Of a DNA stretch of 5,658 nt, positions 4,205-5,658 are shown in pieces. The position numbers and the translations under genes are program-made. The number at the start of each line of letters is the position of its first letter. Position 1 is the stretch's first letter. Below the pieces are notes generated by a model that was not told the origin of the DNA, searched no databases, and saw only the letters and a program-made list of their open reading frames with translations. The DNA lies in NCBI GenBank assembly GCA_025454275.1, contig JALOOS010000161.1:1-5658 (forward strand). The letters run 5' to 3'. The stretch comes from Desulfobacterales bacterium (GTDB lineage Bacteria > Desulfobacterota > Desulfobacteria > Desulfobacterales > SpSt-501).

Positions 4205-5658
4205 ATGAGCCATAAAATCCTGATCAATGCCATCGATCCCGGGGAGGTACGCGTTGCGACCGTCAAGGACGGCCGCCTCGAGGAGTTCCGCATCGAGAGC
4301 GCCGCGCGCGAGATCACCCAGGGCAACATCTACAAGGGGAGCATCGCCCGGATCGAACCCAGCCTTCAGGCGGTCTTCGTCGATTACGGCGCGGATCGCC
4401 ACGGGTTTCTCCAGAAGCACGACATCCACGAGGACTACCATCACGAGGAGGACGACGGAGGCGCCCCGCTGCAGCGGCTGGTCAAGCGCAACCAGGAGCT
4501 CCTCGTCCAGGTGACCAAGGACCCGATCATGAACAAGGGGGCCATGCTCACCACCTTCCTCTCCCTGCCGGGCCGCTATGTGGTGCTGATGCCGGGCCAC
4601 TCGGTGAAGGGCGTCTCGCGCAAGATCGAGGACGAGGCCGAGCGCACCCGTTTGAAAGGGATCGTCGCCGAGCTGGAGATCCCCGAGGGCTACGGCGTCA
4701 TCGTGCGCACGGCGGGCACGGGCTGCTCGAAGACCATGATCTCGAAGGACCTCAAAGACCTCATGCGGCTGTGGAAGACCATCAAGGGCAAGGTCAAGAC
4801 CGAAACGGCGCCGGCCCTGCTCTACAAAGAGCGGGCGCTGGTGCTGCGCTCGATCCGGGACTCCTTCTCGACCGAGGTCTCCGAGATCCTGATCGACGAG
4901 CCCAATGTCTTCAACGAAGTCCGGGAGCTGGTGGAGATCTTCGCCGGCAAACAGGCTCAGACCGTGAAGCTCTACGAGGGGGAGAAACCCCTCTTTTCCA
5001 AGTTTCAGCTCGAGGAGCAGATCGCCTCGATCTTCGAGAACCGCGTGCACCTGAAATCCGGCGGCTCCATCGTGATCGAGCCCACCGAGGCCATGGTGAC
5101 CATCGACGTCAACTCCGGCAAATCGACCCATGAAAAATCGGTCGAGCTGACCGCCTTCCAGACCAACCTGGAGGCGGCCGAGGAGGTGTCCCGCCAGCTG
5201 CGCCTGCGGGACCTGGGAGGGCTGATCGTAATCGACTTCATCGACATGAAGGAGGCCAAGCACCGCGCCGAGGTCGAACGCGCCCTGAAGACCCATCTGA
5301 AGGCGGACAAGGCCCGCACCCGGGTCGGCCGGATCTCCAAGTTCGGCCTCCTCGAGATGTCGCGCCAGCGGATCCACCCTTCGATCGAGTTCGGCAGCCA
5401 TATCATCTGCCGCACCTGCCAGGGCAAGGGACTTACCCCGTCGACCGAGACGCTCGGCATCGGGTTCCTGCGCAAGCTCGGCATGGAGACCTTCAAAAGC
5501 GATGTCACCCGCGTCAAGGCGGTCGTACCGCCGGCCGTGGCGGACTACCTTCTCAACCGCAAGCGGCGCGACCTGCTCGAGTTCGAGACCCGCCGCCGCA
5601 TCAGCCTGGAAGTCGAGGCCGACCCGGCGCTGGTGCCCGGGGAGTCCAAAATCCTCAG
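4205..5658 (+). CDS. rne/rng: Rne/Rng-family endoribonuclease (RNase E-like core), 3' truncated by window
   Basis: This enzyme cuts single-stranded AU-rich RNA in mRNA decay and in rRNA/tRNA processing. 484 complete codons are open to the right edge with no stop. Domains follow the RNase E catalytic half. An S1/RNase H-like start leads to NIYKGSIARIEPSLQAVFVD and YGADRHGFL (about 41-69). The 5'-monophosphate sensor VRTAG has Arg168 and Thr169 (E. coli 169/170). The DNase I-like domain holds the metal-binding Asp301 (IDVNSGKST) and Asp344 (VIDFIDM), spaced 43 residues apart as for E. coli 303 and 346. The zinc link is CRTC (Cys402, Cys405), used for dimer/tetramer assembly. A small domain with VPPAVADYLLNRKRRDLLEFE follows. 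The IEPSL...RHGFL wording is closer to RNase E than to RNase G, but both share this core and deltaproteobacterial members are often short. Whether a C-terminal scaffold follows lies outside the window. The acidic/His run HEDYHHEEDD (75-84) sits in the S1 region. The gene is divergent from leuS. Confidence 0.95.
   Translation, partial: MSHKILINAIDPGEVRVATVKDGRLEEFRIESAAREITQGNIYKGSIARIEPSLQAVFVDYGADRHGFLQKHDIHEDYHHEEDDGGAPLQRLVKRNQELLVQVTKDPIMNKGAMLTTFLSLPGRYVVLMPGHSVKGVSRKIEDEAERTRLKGIVAELEIPEGYGVIVRTAGTGCSKTMISKDLKDLMRLWKTIKGKVKTETAPALLYKERALVLRSIRDSFSTEVSEILIDEPNVFNEVRELVEIFAGKQAQTVKLYEGEKPLFSKFQLEEQIASIFENRVHLKSGGSIVIEPTEAMVTIDVNSGKSTHEKSVELTAFQTNLEAAEEVSRQLRLRDLGGLIVIDFIDMKEAKHRAEVERALKTHLKADKARTRVGRISKFGLLEMSRQRIHPSIEFGSHIICRTCQGKGLTPSTETLGIGFLRKLGMETFKSDVTRVKAVVPPAVADYLLNRKRRDLLEFETRRRISLEVEADPALVPGESKIL

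Noticed and set aside
4160..5401. A 413-codon open frame on the minus strand opposite the ribonuclease gene
   Set aside because: It is the mirror of a conserved Rne/Rng frame, with a biased Leu/Gly/Asp/His composition and no recognisable domain.

Overview
This window is a GC-rich bacterial housekeeping segment with strong G/C preference at third codon positions. Gene content and order (murJ, rpsT, lptE, leuS, Rne/Rng-family ribonuclease) and the LptE-type lipoprotein point to a Gram-negative bacterium. A Desulfobacterota (deltaproteobacterial) host fits best, but this is inferred from gene content and protein style, because there is no rRNA to test it.

Layout from left to right. (1) The N-terminal part of murJ (lipid II flippase) on the minus strand, cut by the left edge. 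(2) A divergent intergenic region with a good sigma70-type promoter, an AT-rich palindrome and a strong Shine-Dalgarno, leading into rpsT (ribosomal protein S20, TTG start) on the plus strand. (3) A long hairpin between the converging 3' ends of rpsT and lptE. (4) lptE (outer-membrane LPS-assembly lipoprotein), minus strand. (5) A 142-bp imperfect inverted repeat between lptE and leuS, ending at the leuS stop codon. (6) leuS (leucyl-tRNA synthetase), minus strand, complete, 863 residues from the preferred start. (7) A divergent regulatory region of about 260 bp with a candidate promoter and a long structured leader. (8) An Rne/Rng-family endoribonuclease on the plus strand, open to the right edge (484 complete codons seen).

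leuS and lptE are co-directional and probably co-transcribed, as in the classical leuS-lptE pairing. holA, which follows lptE in E. coli, is absent here: lptE converges directly on rpsT. The genes serve translation (S20, LeuRS), RNA turnover (RNase E/G) and envelope assembly (MurJ, LptE). I see no CRISPR, transposase, tRNA, rRNA or toxin/defence gene. The most unusual element is the 142-bp inverted repeat between leuS and lptE, which looks like a small non-autonomous repeat element or a structured intergenic RNA. I found no evidence of a new multi-gene system.
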